Assembly: GCF_009712425.2 (NCBI RefSeq) | Contig: NZ_VCJR02000004.1 | Span: forward strand, 1 to 64,000 | DNA: 64,000 nt | Reading direction: 5' to 3' | Origin: Aquisalinus luteolus | Lineage (GTDB): Bacteria; Pseudomonadota; Alphaproteobacteria; Caulobacterales; Parvularculaceae | Shown here: positions 44,971-53,228 of the stretch, piece after piece | Layout: every line of letters starts with the position of its first letter | Position numbering within the stretch: position 1 is the first letter of the stretch | Made by a program: the position numbers and the translations under genes | The notes under the pieces: generated by a model | Databases searched by the model: none | What the model was told of the DNA's origin: nothing | Seen by the model: the letters and a program-made list of their open reading frames with translations, nothing else

Positions 44971-46668
44971 TCAGTGAACGGTGACGATCTCGCCAACGCC
45001 GCCGGACATCTGATAAGCGTAGGTGCCGTCTTCACCTTCCTGCAGCGTCATCGTCAGTGTGCGTCCATCCCTGGAGGCAATGCTGAGGCTTTGGGCGTCG
45101 CGATGGCGGATGACCTGCTTGACGACCTTCCTGCTGTTGCCCTCGCGGGTGATGATGATGACTTCAGTTGTCATGTCCGGCGAGGGGTTCACGACATCGC
45201 TGATCAATTCCATTTTCTCGATTTCTATCATGGCAGCACCTGCCATGGCCGTGATCGTATTCACATCCACATCCACATCCACGTCGATGTCATGATCGGC
45301 GTTCATGTCCATGTGAAAATCAGTGTCGTGATCGTGGTCGTGGTGCTGGTCTTCCTCGCACTGTTCTTCTGCGTGTTTGCTGGATGCATTGCGCAGGACA
45401 GACCTTGTCTCATGCCGCGACGCAGAGGCAATCGCGAGTTTCGGCAGGCGCGCCTCTGACACAGCAGGCACCATCTCGATACGGACGGCCCGGGGGTCGG
45501 CAGACTGCAATTCAGTCAGAAGGGCCTGCAGTGTTGCATCGCGGCTGGCATAGCCTTCGTCGAGGATCGTATCCATGCCGGCAGTCAGATAGGGGCGCTT
45601 CGCGGCAATATCCAGTCCGGAATCGAGCACTCCGCGGGGGGTGAACACAAACAGGCCAAGAACGGCAGCGCCGACGAGGGAGAAGCCTGCGATCTGTACA
45701 CGGCCCATGTCGACCCGGGCGCGATAGCCCTGACCGATCAGGCGGCGGATGCGGGCGCGGAAGGCACCGCGGGAGTGATGATCAAAGGCCGACAGGGCCA
45801 GCATGTCGCTGCATCCGTGGCCGTGTTGATGGCCATGCTTGCGCTTGTCGGCAACCAGCAGGGTAACGCTCTCCAGAAGGGCGCTGGCATATTGGCGCGA
45901 GCATCCATTCATGGCGACCGCCCGGTCATCGCAGGCCATTTCGCGTTCCTCGCGCAGGCGGGATCCGATGAAGGATGTCAGCGGGCTCCACCAGAACACG
46001 GCCTCGATCAGGCGCTGGATGAGCGCGAATTGCAGGTCGCCGCGGCGTATATGGGCAAGTTCGTGGGACAGCACATGCCGGATCTGATGGGTCGGCAGGC
46101 TGGCAACCAGGCTTTCCGGCAGGATGACGCGATAATTCATCAACCCGATCGCCATCGGGGTCTTTACGCCGTCCGCCTGCATGACTTCGATCTCTTCAGG
46201 CCATTCGCGCGGCAGCATGTCCGTCGATAGCGGGCAGGGTTTCAATCTCTGTACCAGGTCATGGGTTTGCCGGGCTGCTGACACGATCCGGAAAATCTTC
46301 CAGACACTGACGCCGATCCAGATAGAGACGAGGGCAGCAAGGATCAGCGGCAGCGGCAGCATTTCGATGATCCCGGCAAGCGGGGTGAAGAAGTTTTCCT
46401 GCGCCGGATAGATGACCGGAGCGGCGGCGGGCACGGCCATCGTCGCGCCAGCCTCTGCGGTGCCACCGAACTCGATCTTCGGCAGGTCGATGAGTGTCGC
46501 GACCGGCAGCGCCGCTGACAGGACGAGGCCTGCCGTCCACAGCCACGATCGGTGTTCGGCACTCCAGAAACGCCTGCCGGCGAGCAGCAGGCTTACAACG
46601 CCAATAATGAGAAGACCCTGCCACAGATGGCGCAAGGCAATTTCAGTAAAAAGGCCGGGTAGATCCAT
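44971..46668 (-). CDS. BlaR1-like M56 sensor protease with His/Asp-rich periplasmic region
   Basis: This 565-aa membrane protease is the partner of the BlaI-type gene just upstream on the same strand. Hydrophobic segments lie near 12-30, 43-60, 103-122, 213-228 and 325-345. The zinc motif is HELAH at 202-206 with CDDRAV (about 246-251) as the third ligand region. A loop KHGHQHGHGC at about 277-286 and a long run of His and Asp at about 441-470 (HHDHDHDTD and DHDIDVDVDVDV) are unusual. The His/Asp run is encoded by short tandem hexamer-like repeats. A metal-binding sensor is an obvious idea but unproven. No penicillin-binding domain is present. Confidence 0.9.
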   Translation of the reverse strand: MDLPGLFTEIALRHLWQGLLIIGVVSLLLAGRRFWSAEHRSWLWTAGLVLSAALPVATLIDLPKIEFGGTAEAGATMAVPAAAPVIYPAQENFFTPLAGIIEMLPLPLILAALVSIWIGVSVWKIFRIVSAARQTHDLVQRLKPCPLSTDMLPREWPEEIEVMQADGVKTPMAIGLMNYRVILPESLVASLPTHQIRHVLSHELAHIRRGDLQFALIQRLIEAVFWWSPLTSFIGSRLREEREMACDDRAVAMNGCSRQYASALLESVTLLVADKRKHGHQHGHGCSDMLALSAFDHHSRGAFRARIRRLIGQGYRARVDMGRVQIAGFSLVGAAVLGLFVFTPRGVLDSGLDIAAKRPYLTAGMDTILDEGYASRDATLQALLTELQSADPRAVRIEMVPAVSEARLPKLAIASASRHETRSVLRNASSKHAEEQCEEDQHHDHDHDTDFHMDMNADHDIDVDVDVDVNTITAMAGAAMIEIEKMELISDVVNPSPDMTTEVIIITREGNSRKVVKQVIRHRDAQSLSIASRDGRTLTMTLQEGEDGTYAYQMSGGVGEIVTVH

Positions 46669-46705
46669 GTCCCTGTTTCCCCTGGTCCGGCACGCCCTCT
46701 GTGCT

Positions 46706-47086
46706 TCAGGATGTTGTGTCGTTCATCTCTTTCTTCAAGGCCTGGAGGTCGCTGATGTCGATTTCATCGAGTTCGACGAGATGTTCGGCAAGCGCCTGCG
46801 GCGAGCCTTCGAAGAACCGGCTGACCAGCTGCGACAGCGCCCGCTGGCGTGCCTCTTTCTGGCTCAGTACCGGGTAATAGACAAAGGCGCGCCCTTCCTT
46901 GCGGTAGTTCGCATAGCCCTTGTCATGAAGAATTTTCAGGACGGTCAGTACGGTCGTGTAGGCGACCTTTTTCATGCCGTTCAGCTTCTCGTGCACATCG
47001 CGTACGGATGCTTCCTTCAGCTCCCACAAAGCCTGCATCACGCGCTGTTCGGCTTCGGTCAGAATGGGAGATGGTTTTCGCGGCAT
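46706..47086 (-). CDS. BlaI/MecI/CopY family transcriptional repressor
   Basis: This 126-aa winged-helix repressor lies 37 bp upstream of its M56 partner. LTEAEQRVMQALWELKEASVRDVHEKL is the family N-terminus, KVAYTTVLTVLKILHDKGY (about 45-63) the recognition helix region, and YYPVLSQKEARQRALSQLVSRFF the dimerisation part. The pattern is closer to classical BlaI/MecI than that of the repressor at 17945, so the two systems are not recent copies. ATG at 47086. Two ACTA-6-TAGT dyads lie upstream. Confidence 0.93.
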   Translation of the reverse strand: MPRKPSPILTEAEQRVMQALWELKEASVRDVHEKLNGMKKVAYTTVLTVLKILHDKGYANYRKEGRAFVYYPVLSQKEARQRALSQLVSRFFEGSPQALAEHLVELDEIDISDLQALKKEMNDTTS

Positions 47087-47096
47087 GATATCCTCG

Positions 47097-47110
47097 ACTA
47101 AGCTTATAGT
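47097..47110. promoter_or_regulatory. ACTA-6-TAGT dyad, proximal candidate BlaI operator
   Basis: ACTAAGCTTATAGT lies 10 bp upstream of the BlaI-type ATG at 47086 and overlaps the expected transcription start after a CATAAT -10-like hexamer on the minus strand. It pairs with a second dyad at 47141-47154. Confidence 0.55.
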
Positions 47111-47140
47111 TCAGATTATGCGGAATCCGGGCCCTGCGAA

Positions 47141-47154
47141 ACTATCCATTTAGT
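47141..47154. promoter_or_regulatory. ACTA-6-TAGT dyad, distal candidate BlaI operator
   Basis: ACTATCCATTTAGT has the same outer arms and spacing as the dyad at 47097-47110, 44 bp further upstream. Two copies around one promoter suggest a specific operator. Confidence 0.5.
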
Positions 47155-47173
47155 AACATTCTGTGTGAAAAAA

Positions 47174-47201
47174 CCCGGTCTTCGGCGTTCCGAAAACCGG
47201 G
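47174..47201 (-). terminator. Rho-independent terminator of efp
   Basis: CCCGGT and TTCGG pair with CCGAA and ACCGGG, with a single mismatch and a 4-nt loop. A run of six T follows on the minus strand. It lies 20 bp after the efp stop. Confidence 0.85.
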
Positions 47202-47220
47202 CAGGGCGTCAGATATATAT

Positions 47221-47784
47221 CTAGTCAGCACGTTTGACGTATTCGACCGTCTCGGTGTCGACGATGATGCGCTCGCCCGTCGTCATATAGGGGGGCACCA
47301 TCACTCGCAGGCCGTTATCGGCGATCGCCGGCTTGTAGGAGGAGGAGGCGGTCTGGCCCTTCACTGTCGGTTCGGTCTCGACGATCTCCAGTGTTACATG
47401 CTGGGGCAGCTGCACGCCGATCGGCGTGCCTTCATGCATGTCGAGAACGACCGGCATGTTGTCCTGCAGGAATGCCGTGCGCTCACCGATCATGTCCGCT
47501 GGGATCGAGATCTGCTCGTAGCTCTCGGAGTCCATGAAGATCAGCAATTCGCCTTCCTGATAGAGATAGGTGTGATCCTTTTGCTCCAGGCGTACACGCT
47601 CAACGGTCTCCGAGGCGCGGAAACGCTCGTTCAGCTTGCGACCGTCAATCAGGTTCTTCAGCTCGACCTGGGCATAGGCCGGGCCCTTGCCTGGTTTTAC
47701 GGCGTCTGTCTTCACCGCAATCCAGAGGGAGTCCTGATGCTGGATGACATTGCCGGGGCGTACTTCGTTGCCGTTGATTTTCAT
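47221..47784 (-). CDS. efp: Elongation factor P
   Basis: It binds between the P and E sites of stalled ribosomes and relieves arrest at polyproline. The protein is 187 aa, the family length. The loop with the modifiable residue reads [10 protein letters not shown], so K33 is the equivalent of the lysine modified in E. coli. The three OB-like beta-domains and the C-terminal [24 protein letters not shown] are typical. The modification enzymes (EpmA/EpmB/EarP) are not in this window. It is transcribed alone towards a strong terminator. Confidence 0.96.
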   Translation of the reverse strand: MKINGNEVRPGNVIQHQDSLWIAVKTDAVKPGKGPAYAQVELKNLIDGRKLNERFRASETVERVRLEQKDHTYLYQEGELLIFMDSESYEQISIPADMIGERTAFLQDNMPVVLDMHEGTPIGVQLPQHVTLEIVETEPTVKGQTASSSYKPAIADNGLRVMVPPYMTTGERIIVDTETVEYVKRAD

Positions 47785-47983
47785 GCTGTGTGTCCTGATC
47801 TCTGGGCTGGCCCGGCGTTAGCGCCGGCCTTGCTTGAATGGTGCGCGTGCTTTTGGCATGTTGCCCATTTCCTTGCAACATAAACAATCCCGGCGATGAT
47901 GACCCCGCAGATCGCGAAATGTGTCAGAATTGTTGCAATGCAGCGACGATTCTGTCTTGTTTTTCATTCTGACATGGGGTGTA

Positions 47984-48098
47984 TTGCCGTGACTAAAAGC
48001 TGTCACATTATAACAGACAACAACGTGACAGATATAAAGGGATGGGAAACGTCCACTAATCAGCCGGACCTGCAGCGATACGCGCGGTCCGGCTTTTT
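47984..48098 (+). ncRNA. Candidate small RNA ending in a rho-independent terminator
   Basis: TTGCCG at 47984-47989 and CATTAT at 48006-48011 form a possible promoter (16-bp spacer). A transcript of about 80 nt would end at the 48062-48098 hairpin and T-run. CTGTCAC at 48000-48006 and GTGACAG at 48025-48031 form a dyad across the -10 and start region, and GTGAC at 47989-47993 gives a second partner. The promoter is read by eye and has a poor -35. I find no Rfam family by memory. Confidence 0.25.
48062..48098 (+). terminator. Plus-strand terminator without an upstream coding gene
   Basis: AGCCGGACC, 15-nt loop, GGTCCGGCT followed by TTTT is a 9-bp stem that works on the plus strand only. Confidence 0.7.
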
Positions 48099-48133
48099 CA
48101 TGTCCGGGCACCGGTTTGAAGAACAGGATAATA

Positions 48134-48162
48134 AAAAAGCCGGGCGTTGAACCCGGCTTTTT
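48134..48162. terminator. Terminator at the end of the DUF2807 gene
   Basis: AAAAAGCCGGG, 7-nt loop, CCCGGCTTTTT has A- and T-runs on both sides, so it can act in both directions. It lies 22 bp past the DUF2807 stop. Confidence 0.85.
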
Positions 48163-48183
48163 ATCTTTTCCTCTGGAGATCGA

Positions 48184-49242
48184 TCAATCATCGATGACGA
48201 TATTGCCGATGGTGATATCCCCTGAGCCACTGGTCGATACCTTGCCGGTATAATCGCGAATATAGACATCGCCCGACCCGCGGATGGAGACGCTGGGGTT
48301 GGAGGCAATGCCGCCAAAGTCCAGGTCGCCCGAGCCGCTGATATTGACCCGCATGTCGGCGGCATCGCCATCCTTGATGCTGACATCGCCATTGCCGACT
48401 ATGTCGACTTCAGTCGGCCCGTTGATGGTGCCGACAGAGATATCGCCGGAGCCCCTGATCTTGACGGCGAGGCCACCGTTCACATTGCCAGCCTCGATAT
48501 CACCGGAGCCTGCGATGTCGAAATCGGCGTTTGCCCCGATCTCGCCCAGGAAGACGTCGCCGGAGCCGCGGATATCGACCTCTGCCGGACCCTCGACGCG
48601 GCGCGCCGACACATCGCCGGACCCCGCGATGGAAATGTCGGCAGATCCCACCGTATCGAACTTCAGGCTGCCGGAACCGGCAATATTGCCGCTCATCTCG
48701 CCGGTGACATTGGCGAGGATCAGGTCACCCGCACCGGAAATATTGACATCGGCATTGGTCAGATTGCCGATCGTGCCTTCCATGTAGATCGTGCTTTCGA
48801 TGGTTAGGTCGCTGTTCAGGTCACCAACCGTAACGAAGGCGGCGAGATCGTCGGCAACCAGGTCGGTACCGGCGGGCAGGGTGATCTGGATAACCGGATA
48901 ATCGGTCAGGAAATTGCGGAAGGCCTTGCTGCCGTCGCGCTGCCAGTTCAGCTGTTTCCAGATTTTCTTGTGATCCGGTTCGTCGCGGCTGTAGACCCGA
49001 ACGGTCGATCCGCGCTGTTCGACCAGCACAGGCTCCTTGCCACCATTGCGGTCATCGATGGTGACGCTCATGCCGTCGCCATCGCCGATGGTCACGCTGA
49101 CCGTGCCGATGAAATCTTCGAGCATCAGTGTGTCGAACCCGCTGAAGTCGCTGCTTTTCACTTCCGCACTGGCCAGCCCCACGCTCAGCGCGGTTGCCAG
49201 GACGGTGCCAGCGATACCCGCTTTGAAATGACGATGGATCAT
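48184..49242 (-). CDS. DUF2807 (GIN domain) secreted beta-helix protein
   Basis: This 352-aa protein starts at ATG 49242 and has a signal peptide (AGIAGTVLATALSVGLASA, cleavage near ASA-EV). The remainder shows many copies of a motif built on GSGD (ISGAGDLIL, IAGSGDVSA, IRGSGDVFL, IRGSGDISV, ISGSGDLDF and others), spaced by about 15-20 residues, typical of the DUF2807 putative auto-transporter-head beta-helix. No anchor or RTX tail is seen. It is probably periplasmic or surface exposed. The function of the family is not known. It stands alone with its own terminator. Confidence 0.88.
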   Translation of the reverse strand: MIHRHFKAGIAGTVLATALSVGLASAEVKSSDFSGFDTLMLEDFIGTVSVTIGDGDGMSVTIDDRNGGKEPVLVEQRGSTVRVYSRDEPDHKKIWKQLNWQRDGSKAFRNFLTDYPVIQITLPAGTDLVADDLAAFVTVGDLNSDLTIESTIYMEGTIGNLTNADVNISGAGDLILANVTGEMSGNIAGSGSLKFDTVGSADISIAGSGDVSARRVEGPAEVDIRGSGDVFLGEIGANADFDIAGSGDIEAGNVNGGLAVKIRGSGDISVGTINGPTEVDIVGNGDVSIKDGDAADMRVNISGSGDLDFGGIASNPSVSIRGSGDVYIRDYTGKVSTSGSGDITIGNIVIDD

Positions 49243-49334
49243 TGGTCGTTCCTCCTTCGGAATTTTCCCTCTCAGGAAACAGTAAAGTAGCGGATTTTAC
49301 CAGCAACTAAATTGTTAGTAACGCAGTATGTGAA

Positions 49335-49366
49335 AAAACCGGCCCCTGACGAAAAGGGCCGGTTTT
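49335..49366. terminator. Terminator after yebC
   Basis: AAAACCGGCCC, 10-nt loop, GGGCCGGTTTT forms an 11-bp stem between yebC and the DUF2807 promoter region, 17 bp past the yebC stop. A T-run follows on the minus strand. Confidence 0.82.
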
Positions 49367-49382
49367 CTCTAAATATCTGAAA

Positions 49383-50126
49383 TCAGGCGTATTTCTCGAT
49401 GTCTTCGTCCGAAATGTCGAAATTGGCGTAAACGTTCTGGACATCGTCGAGATCGTCGAGCGTATTGACCAGCTTGAACACCGTTCCTGCCTTTTCACCT
49501 TCGACGGGCACCAGGTTCTGGGGCCGCCAGATCAGCGCCGTGCCGTCGGCCTCGCCGAAGCGTTCTTCCAGCGCGCGGGAGACGTCGTTCAGGTCCTCGA
49601 TGGCAGTGTAGATCTCGTGGCCGTCATCTGAGGAGACGACATCGTCGGCACCGGCCTCGATGGCGGCTTCCATCATTTCGTCTTCGGTGGCGACATCGCC
49701 GCCATAGCGGATCTGGCCGACCCGGTCGAAGCCGAAGGAGACAGCGCCCGTCTCACCCAGATTGCCGCCATTCTTGGAGAAGGTGGAGCGCACGTCGGAG
49801 GCTGTGCGGTTGCGGTTGTCGGTCAGCGCCTCGACGATGATGCCGACGCCTTCCGGCCCGAAGCCCTCATAGCGCACTTCTTCATAGTCATCGCCGCCGG
49901 CTTCGGCTGCCTTGTTGATCGCGCGTTCGATATTGTCCTTGGGCATGGACACCGCCTTGGCGTTGGCGACGGCCAGGCGCAGGCGCGGGTTCATGTCCGG
50001 GTCCGGCGTGCCCATCTTGGCCGCGACGGTGATTTCCTTCGACAGTTTGGAGAACATCTTGGATCGCTTGGCGTCCTGACGCCCTTTGCGATGCTGGATG
50101 TTTGCCCATTTAGAGTGACCGGCCAT
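49383..50126 (-). CDS. yebC: YebC/PmpR family protein
   Basis: This 247-aa protein of the widespread YebC family begins with [20 protein letters not shown], the family signature. [24 protein letters not shown] (about 47-70), [31 protein letters not shown] and the C-terminal part confirm it. Members have been described as DNA-binding regulators and, more recently, as factors that help ribosomes at polyproline stretches. EF-P is encoded 1.6 kb away on the same strand, with the DUF2807 gene between. ATG at 50126. Confidence 0.95.
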   Translation of the reverse strand: MAGHSKWANIQHRKGRQDAKRSKMFSKLSKEITVAAKMGTPDPDMNPRLRLAVANAKAVSMPKDNIERAINKAAEAGGDDYEEVRYEGFGPEGVGIIVEALTDNRNRTASDVRSTFSKNGGNLGETGAVSFGFDRVGQIRYGGDVATEDEMMEAAIEAGADDVVSSDDGHEIYTAIEDLNDVSRALEERFGEADGTALIWRPQNLVPVEGEKAGTVFKLVNTLDDLDDVQNVYANFDISDEDIEKYA

Positions 50127-50229
50127 GACGATATATCCTGCTGATGGCTGAAAGCTTCGATAAAAGTTTCAGCCATTTAGCGCGGCTTGGTGACCGGTTC
50201 AAGGGTTTGAAGCGCGATCAGGCTTTCTG

Positions 50230-51645
50230 TCAGCCGTTTCTGATGGAGGCCCAGGGACCTGCGATCGCCAGCGTGATGCCCGGCTCCTGAATATTGACAA
50301 ACAGGACGTCGCCATCCGGTGAGAAGCAGGCCCCGCAGAATTCCGACCCGTCCGGATGGGCATTGCGGGCGAGGTCATAGATCGTGCCATCCGGCGTTAG
50401 CCCGCGCAGATACTGGTCGCCTGCGCCATCCTCGCACAGGATCAGGTCACCCCATGGCGCGATGGCGAGGTTGTCGCACAGGTCAAGCGTGTCAGGGCCT
50501 GGGCTTTCATACAGCATCGTCAGTATGCCCGCAGAACCGTCGGCGCCGGGCCGGTAACGCCAGACCTGTCCGGTCCGCGCCGCGCCACCATTGGTGCAGT
50601 TAAAGAAGACATCGCCCGGGCTGTCGGGCGTCTGGCGGCCAAAGGCCATGCCTTCGCCGCGGGTAAAGCGTGCCGCGCCGGCGGCGAAACCCCGCTCGGC
50701 GAGATCGCCATCAGGTGCTTCCACATCCTCCATGTCCAGCCACTCGACCTCGTAATCCCGGCCTGTCTCGAACGACCCGGCACCGCCGCCGCCCCAGTCG
50801 CGTGGCCAGTTGCTGGTGTCGGCGGATTTCCAGCCCCTGATTGCCAGTGCCTGAAGCCTGCCGCCTTTTGCAAGCTCGCCCGGTTCATTCGGGATGAAGC
50901 GATAGAACAGGCCCTCTGAATTGTCCTCGGTCAGGTAAACGATGCCGTTGTCCGGGTCGACCGCCGCCGCCTCGTGGGTGAAGCGGCCCATCGCCGTCAG
51001 CGGGATGGCGTCGACCGGGCCGGTGGCGGAGGAGGGCACTTCGAAGACGAAACCATGGGGTTTGCCCGCACCATCGCCCCTCGTCACATCGGACTCCTCG
51101 CAGCTCAGCCAGCTGCCCCACGGCGTCGCGCCACCGGCACAATTGCCTGTGGTTCCGGCAAGGGCGAGCATGTCCTGTTCGATCTCACCCGACTTCATGT
51201 TGTAGACGGTCTTCGTCACGCCGCCTGTAAAGGGCCTGCCATCGGCCTTGCGGTCATAGAGCTGGGCAGCGGTCAGCCGGTCGGCAAGCGCCTCGTCCGG
51301 ACCGAACGGGCTGCCATCCTCCGTGTCCGGCCAATTCTCGTGATTGCGCATCAGGATGCAGCGATCGGCGCTGTCCGGATCGGAAAAGCAGGCCATGCCA
51401 TCCGGGCGGCCGGGGCGGAGCAGGCCGTCCGACATCACCCCGCCGGTGCGCGAGACGACGCGATAGGTAAAGCCTTCCGGCAGGTCGAGCAGGTTGTCGG
51501 GATCGGCGATCAGCGACAGCCCGGGGTTTGCGGAATAAGCCAGCGCCCCTTGCAGTAGAGGCAGGCCTGAATAGAAGAGCCCGGTCGCGCAGGCTGATCG
51601 CAACAGGGCTCTTCGTGAAAGCGCAATCGTGTTCCGGCTGGTCAT
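50230..51645 (-). CDS. PhoX-like (DUF839) phosphatase, Tat-exported
   Basis: This is a 471-aa protein of the PhoX/DUF839 type. I chose ATG 51645 because GAGGAGG precedes it and because MTSRNTIALSRRALLRSACATG gives a Tat-like twin-arginine signal. An ATG at 51684 lies outside this. PhoX enzymes are Ca/Fe-dependent alkaline phosphatases of the periplasm. Family-like features are RCILMRNHENW (about 99-109), GTTGNCAGGATPWGSWLSCEES (about 167-188) and DNLAIAPWGDLILCEDG (about 402-418). Whether it has phosphatase activity cannot be judged. It appears to be a single gene. Confidence 0.85.
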   Translation of the reverse strand: MTSRNTIALSRRALLRSACATGLFYSGLPLLQGALAYSANPGLSLIADPDNLLDLPEGFTYRVVSRTGGVMSDGLLRPGRPDGMACFSDPDSADRCILMRNHENWPDTEDGSPFGPDEALADRLTAAQLYDRKADGRPFTGGVTKTVYNMKSGEIEQDMLALAGTTGNCAGGATPWGSWLSCEESDVTRGDGAGKPHGFVFEVPSSATGPVDAIPLTAMGRFTHEAAAVDPDNGIVYLTEDNSEGLFYRFIPNEPGELAKGGRLQALAIRGWKSADTSNWPRDWGGGGAGSFETGRDYEVEWLDMEDVEAPDGDLAERGFAAGAARFTRGEGMAFGRQTPDSPGDVFFNCTNGGAARTGQVWRYRPGADGSAGILTMLYESPGPDTLDLCDNLAIAPWGDLILCEDGAGDQYLRGLTPDGTIYDLARNAHPDGSEFCGACFSPDGDVLFVNIQEPGITLAIAGPWASIRNG

Positions 51646-51724
51646 GCAACGTCCTCCTCTGACGGGGAGGACGCTAGCGAGCAAGCCTGCGACCGGTCAA
51701 CTTAAACTGGCTCGCGTGACAGCC

Positions 51725-52084
51725 TTAGCGGCTCGCGATTGCTTTGATGATGTAGACGGCGGAGACCAGGATGAAGAACACGCACAGGTAACCGACCAGC
51801 GCCATGCCGGTAAGTCCCATGAGATTGTTCCAGGCCAGAATGGTTTCTGATTCCCAGACATCGACATTGAAGCGACCCGGCGTCGACAGCCAGTTCCAGA
51901 GATAGGTGACTATCGCCAGCAGCACGGTGCTTTCCATGACGGCGCCGAAGATATTGCCGTAATTGCCCATGCGCAGGCCGGTGAAGACGCTGATCACCAG
52001 AATGGCGATCACCATGAAAATGTTGTTGAAGTCGAGCACCATGGAAATGGCGGTGCCGAGGTCGTTCAGAATTTGAGACAGCAT
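51725..52084 (-). CDS. Small membrane protein of unknown function
   Basis: This 119-aa protein has three hydrophobic segments at about 19-36, 47-66 and 92-114, and a short polar loop with WLSTPGRFNVDVWESET. AAGGAGGGG stands upstream of the ATG at 52084, which supports a real gene. I do not recognise a family. It lies between the PhoX-like and LysR genes on the same strand. Confidence 0.75.
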   Translation of the reverse strand: MLSQILNDLGTAISMVLDFNNIFMVIAILVISVFTGLRMGNYGNIFGAVMESTVLLAIVTYLWNWLSTPGRFNVDVWESETILAWNNLMGLTGMALVGYLCVFFILVSAVYIIKAIASR

Positions 52085-52164
52085 GATAATCCCCTCCTTG
52101 TTCCGCTCCCCTTACACGGCAGGTTAACCATACGCTCCCGACATTACCAGATGTTCATAAAAAA

Positions 52165-53106
52165 TTAACCATTCGCCCGCGATCCGGCATCCGGTTGCTT
52201 CGCCTTCTCGATCTGGCACCCCTTGGCCAAGGTCTCGGCGAGATGGTCGATCAGTACTCTCGTTCTGGCCGACAGGTGCCGCGTTGGCGGCCAGAGAAGG
52301 TGCAGGCCGACACTGCCCCAGTCGTGATCTGAAAAGAGGGAGATCAGCGACCCGAACCGAAGCGCATCTTCCACGATGAAGGAGGGTACGCGTAACAGTC
52401 CGAGGCCTTCCGCTGAGGCCTCCCGCATCATGTCGCCATTATTGCAGAGCATCGCCGATTTGATGCGAAACTTGATCTCCTGACCTGAAGGCGACTTGCA
52501 CGACCAGTTCCCCGCAGTGGTATCGCCGGTATAGACCAGCCCCGGCAGCCCATCGAGGTCGGCAGGGGAATCAAGGGGACCGTATTTCTCGATGAAAGCG
52601 GGGCTTGCGACAAGTACGGTCGGAATATCCGTGATCTTCCTGCCGCGCAGGGAAGAATCCGGCAAATTCCCGATGCGGATGGCGAGGTCAAAGCCTTCCT
52701 GCACCAGGTCGACACGCCTGTCGGAAAGGTCGACATCGAGGGTGACCTGGGGGTGTCTGGTCATGAAATCGGATAGTCCGCCCGCCAGGTGTGACAGGCC
52801 GAAGGACAGGGGCGCAGCGATCTTGATCGATCCGGATATCTCGCCGCTGGCACGGGTGATCTCGTTATTGGCTTCCTCGACATCGCTGAGTATGCGCTCT
52901 GCATGGGCAAGATAGGCGCGGCCGGTTTCAGTCAGCGCCATCTGGCGGGTCGTGCGGTTCATCAGCTGCACACCAAGGCGGGCCTCGATATCCTTGAGGC
53001 GGCGAGAGACGGCGGACGGCGCGATATTCAGTCGGTCAGCAGCATGGGTGATGCCACCGGCGCGAACGATCTCTGTGAAGATTTCCATATCTTCGAGCTG
53101 GCCCAT
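52165..53106 (-). CDS. LysR family transcriptional regulator
   Basis: This 313-aa regulator begins with MGQLEDMEIFTEIVRAGGITHAADRLNIAPSAVSRRLKDIEARLG, the winged helix-turn-helix (about 2-60). TETGRAYLAHAERILSDVEEA is the linker helix. The C-terminal 220 residues form the periplasmic-binding-like effector domain with LPDSSLRGRKITDIPTVLVASPAFI. The effector and target genes are not evident. LysR regulators often control a divergent neighbour, but here the upstream neighbour (YmdB-type) lies on the same strand, so an effect on a remote gene is equally possible. Confidence 0.93.
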   Translation of the reverse strand: MGQLEDMEIFTEIVRAGGITHAADRLNIAPSAVSRRLKDIEARLGVQLMNRTTRQMALTETGRAYLAHAERILSDVEEANNEITRASGEISGSIKIAAPLSFGLSHLAGGLSDFMTRHPQVTLDVDLSDRRVDLVQEGFDLAIRIGNLPDSSLRGRKITDIPTVLVASPAFIEKYGPLDSPADLDGLPGLVYTGDTTAGNWSCKSPSGQEIKFRIKSAMLCNNGDMMREASAEGLGLLRVPSFIVEDALRFGSLISLFSDHDWGSVGLHLLWPPTRHLSARTRVLIDHLAETLAKGCQIEKAKQPDAGSRANG

Positions 53107-53228
53107 GCCTGTTTCCCCACTGACACTAAACGCGTGTAATCACACGTTATTCTTCGACTATTCCAATCTAGTCGAGCCCGTGGAAAAGGAAATACTTTAT
53201 TCACCAAAACTGGTGATGTGGCCGACCA

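Larger units (their letters stand above)
47785..48183. other. 399-bp gene-free gap between efp and the DUF2807 gene
   Basis: No convincing protein gene is seen. It holds the efp upstream region, a set of GTGAC/GTCAC inverted repeats at 47989-48031, a plus-strand terminator at 48062-48098 and the DUF2807 terminator at 48134-48162. The plus-strand terminator has no upstream coding gene to serve, which suggests a small RNA. Confidence 0.6.

Noticed and set aside
47896-48150. Small plus-strand frame of 84 codons in the efp-DUF2807 gap
   Set aside because: It reads through the terminator hairpin at 48062-48098 and has no ribosome site or homolog-like pattern; a noncoding RNA explains the region better.
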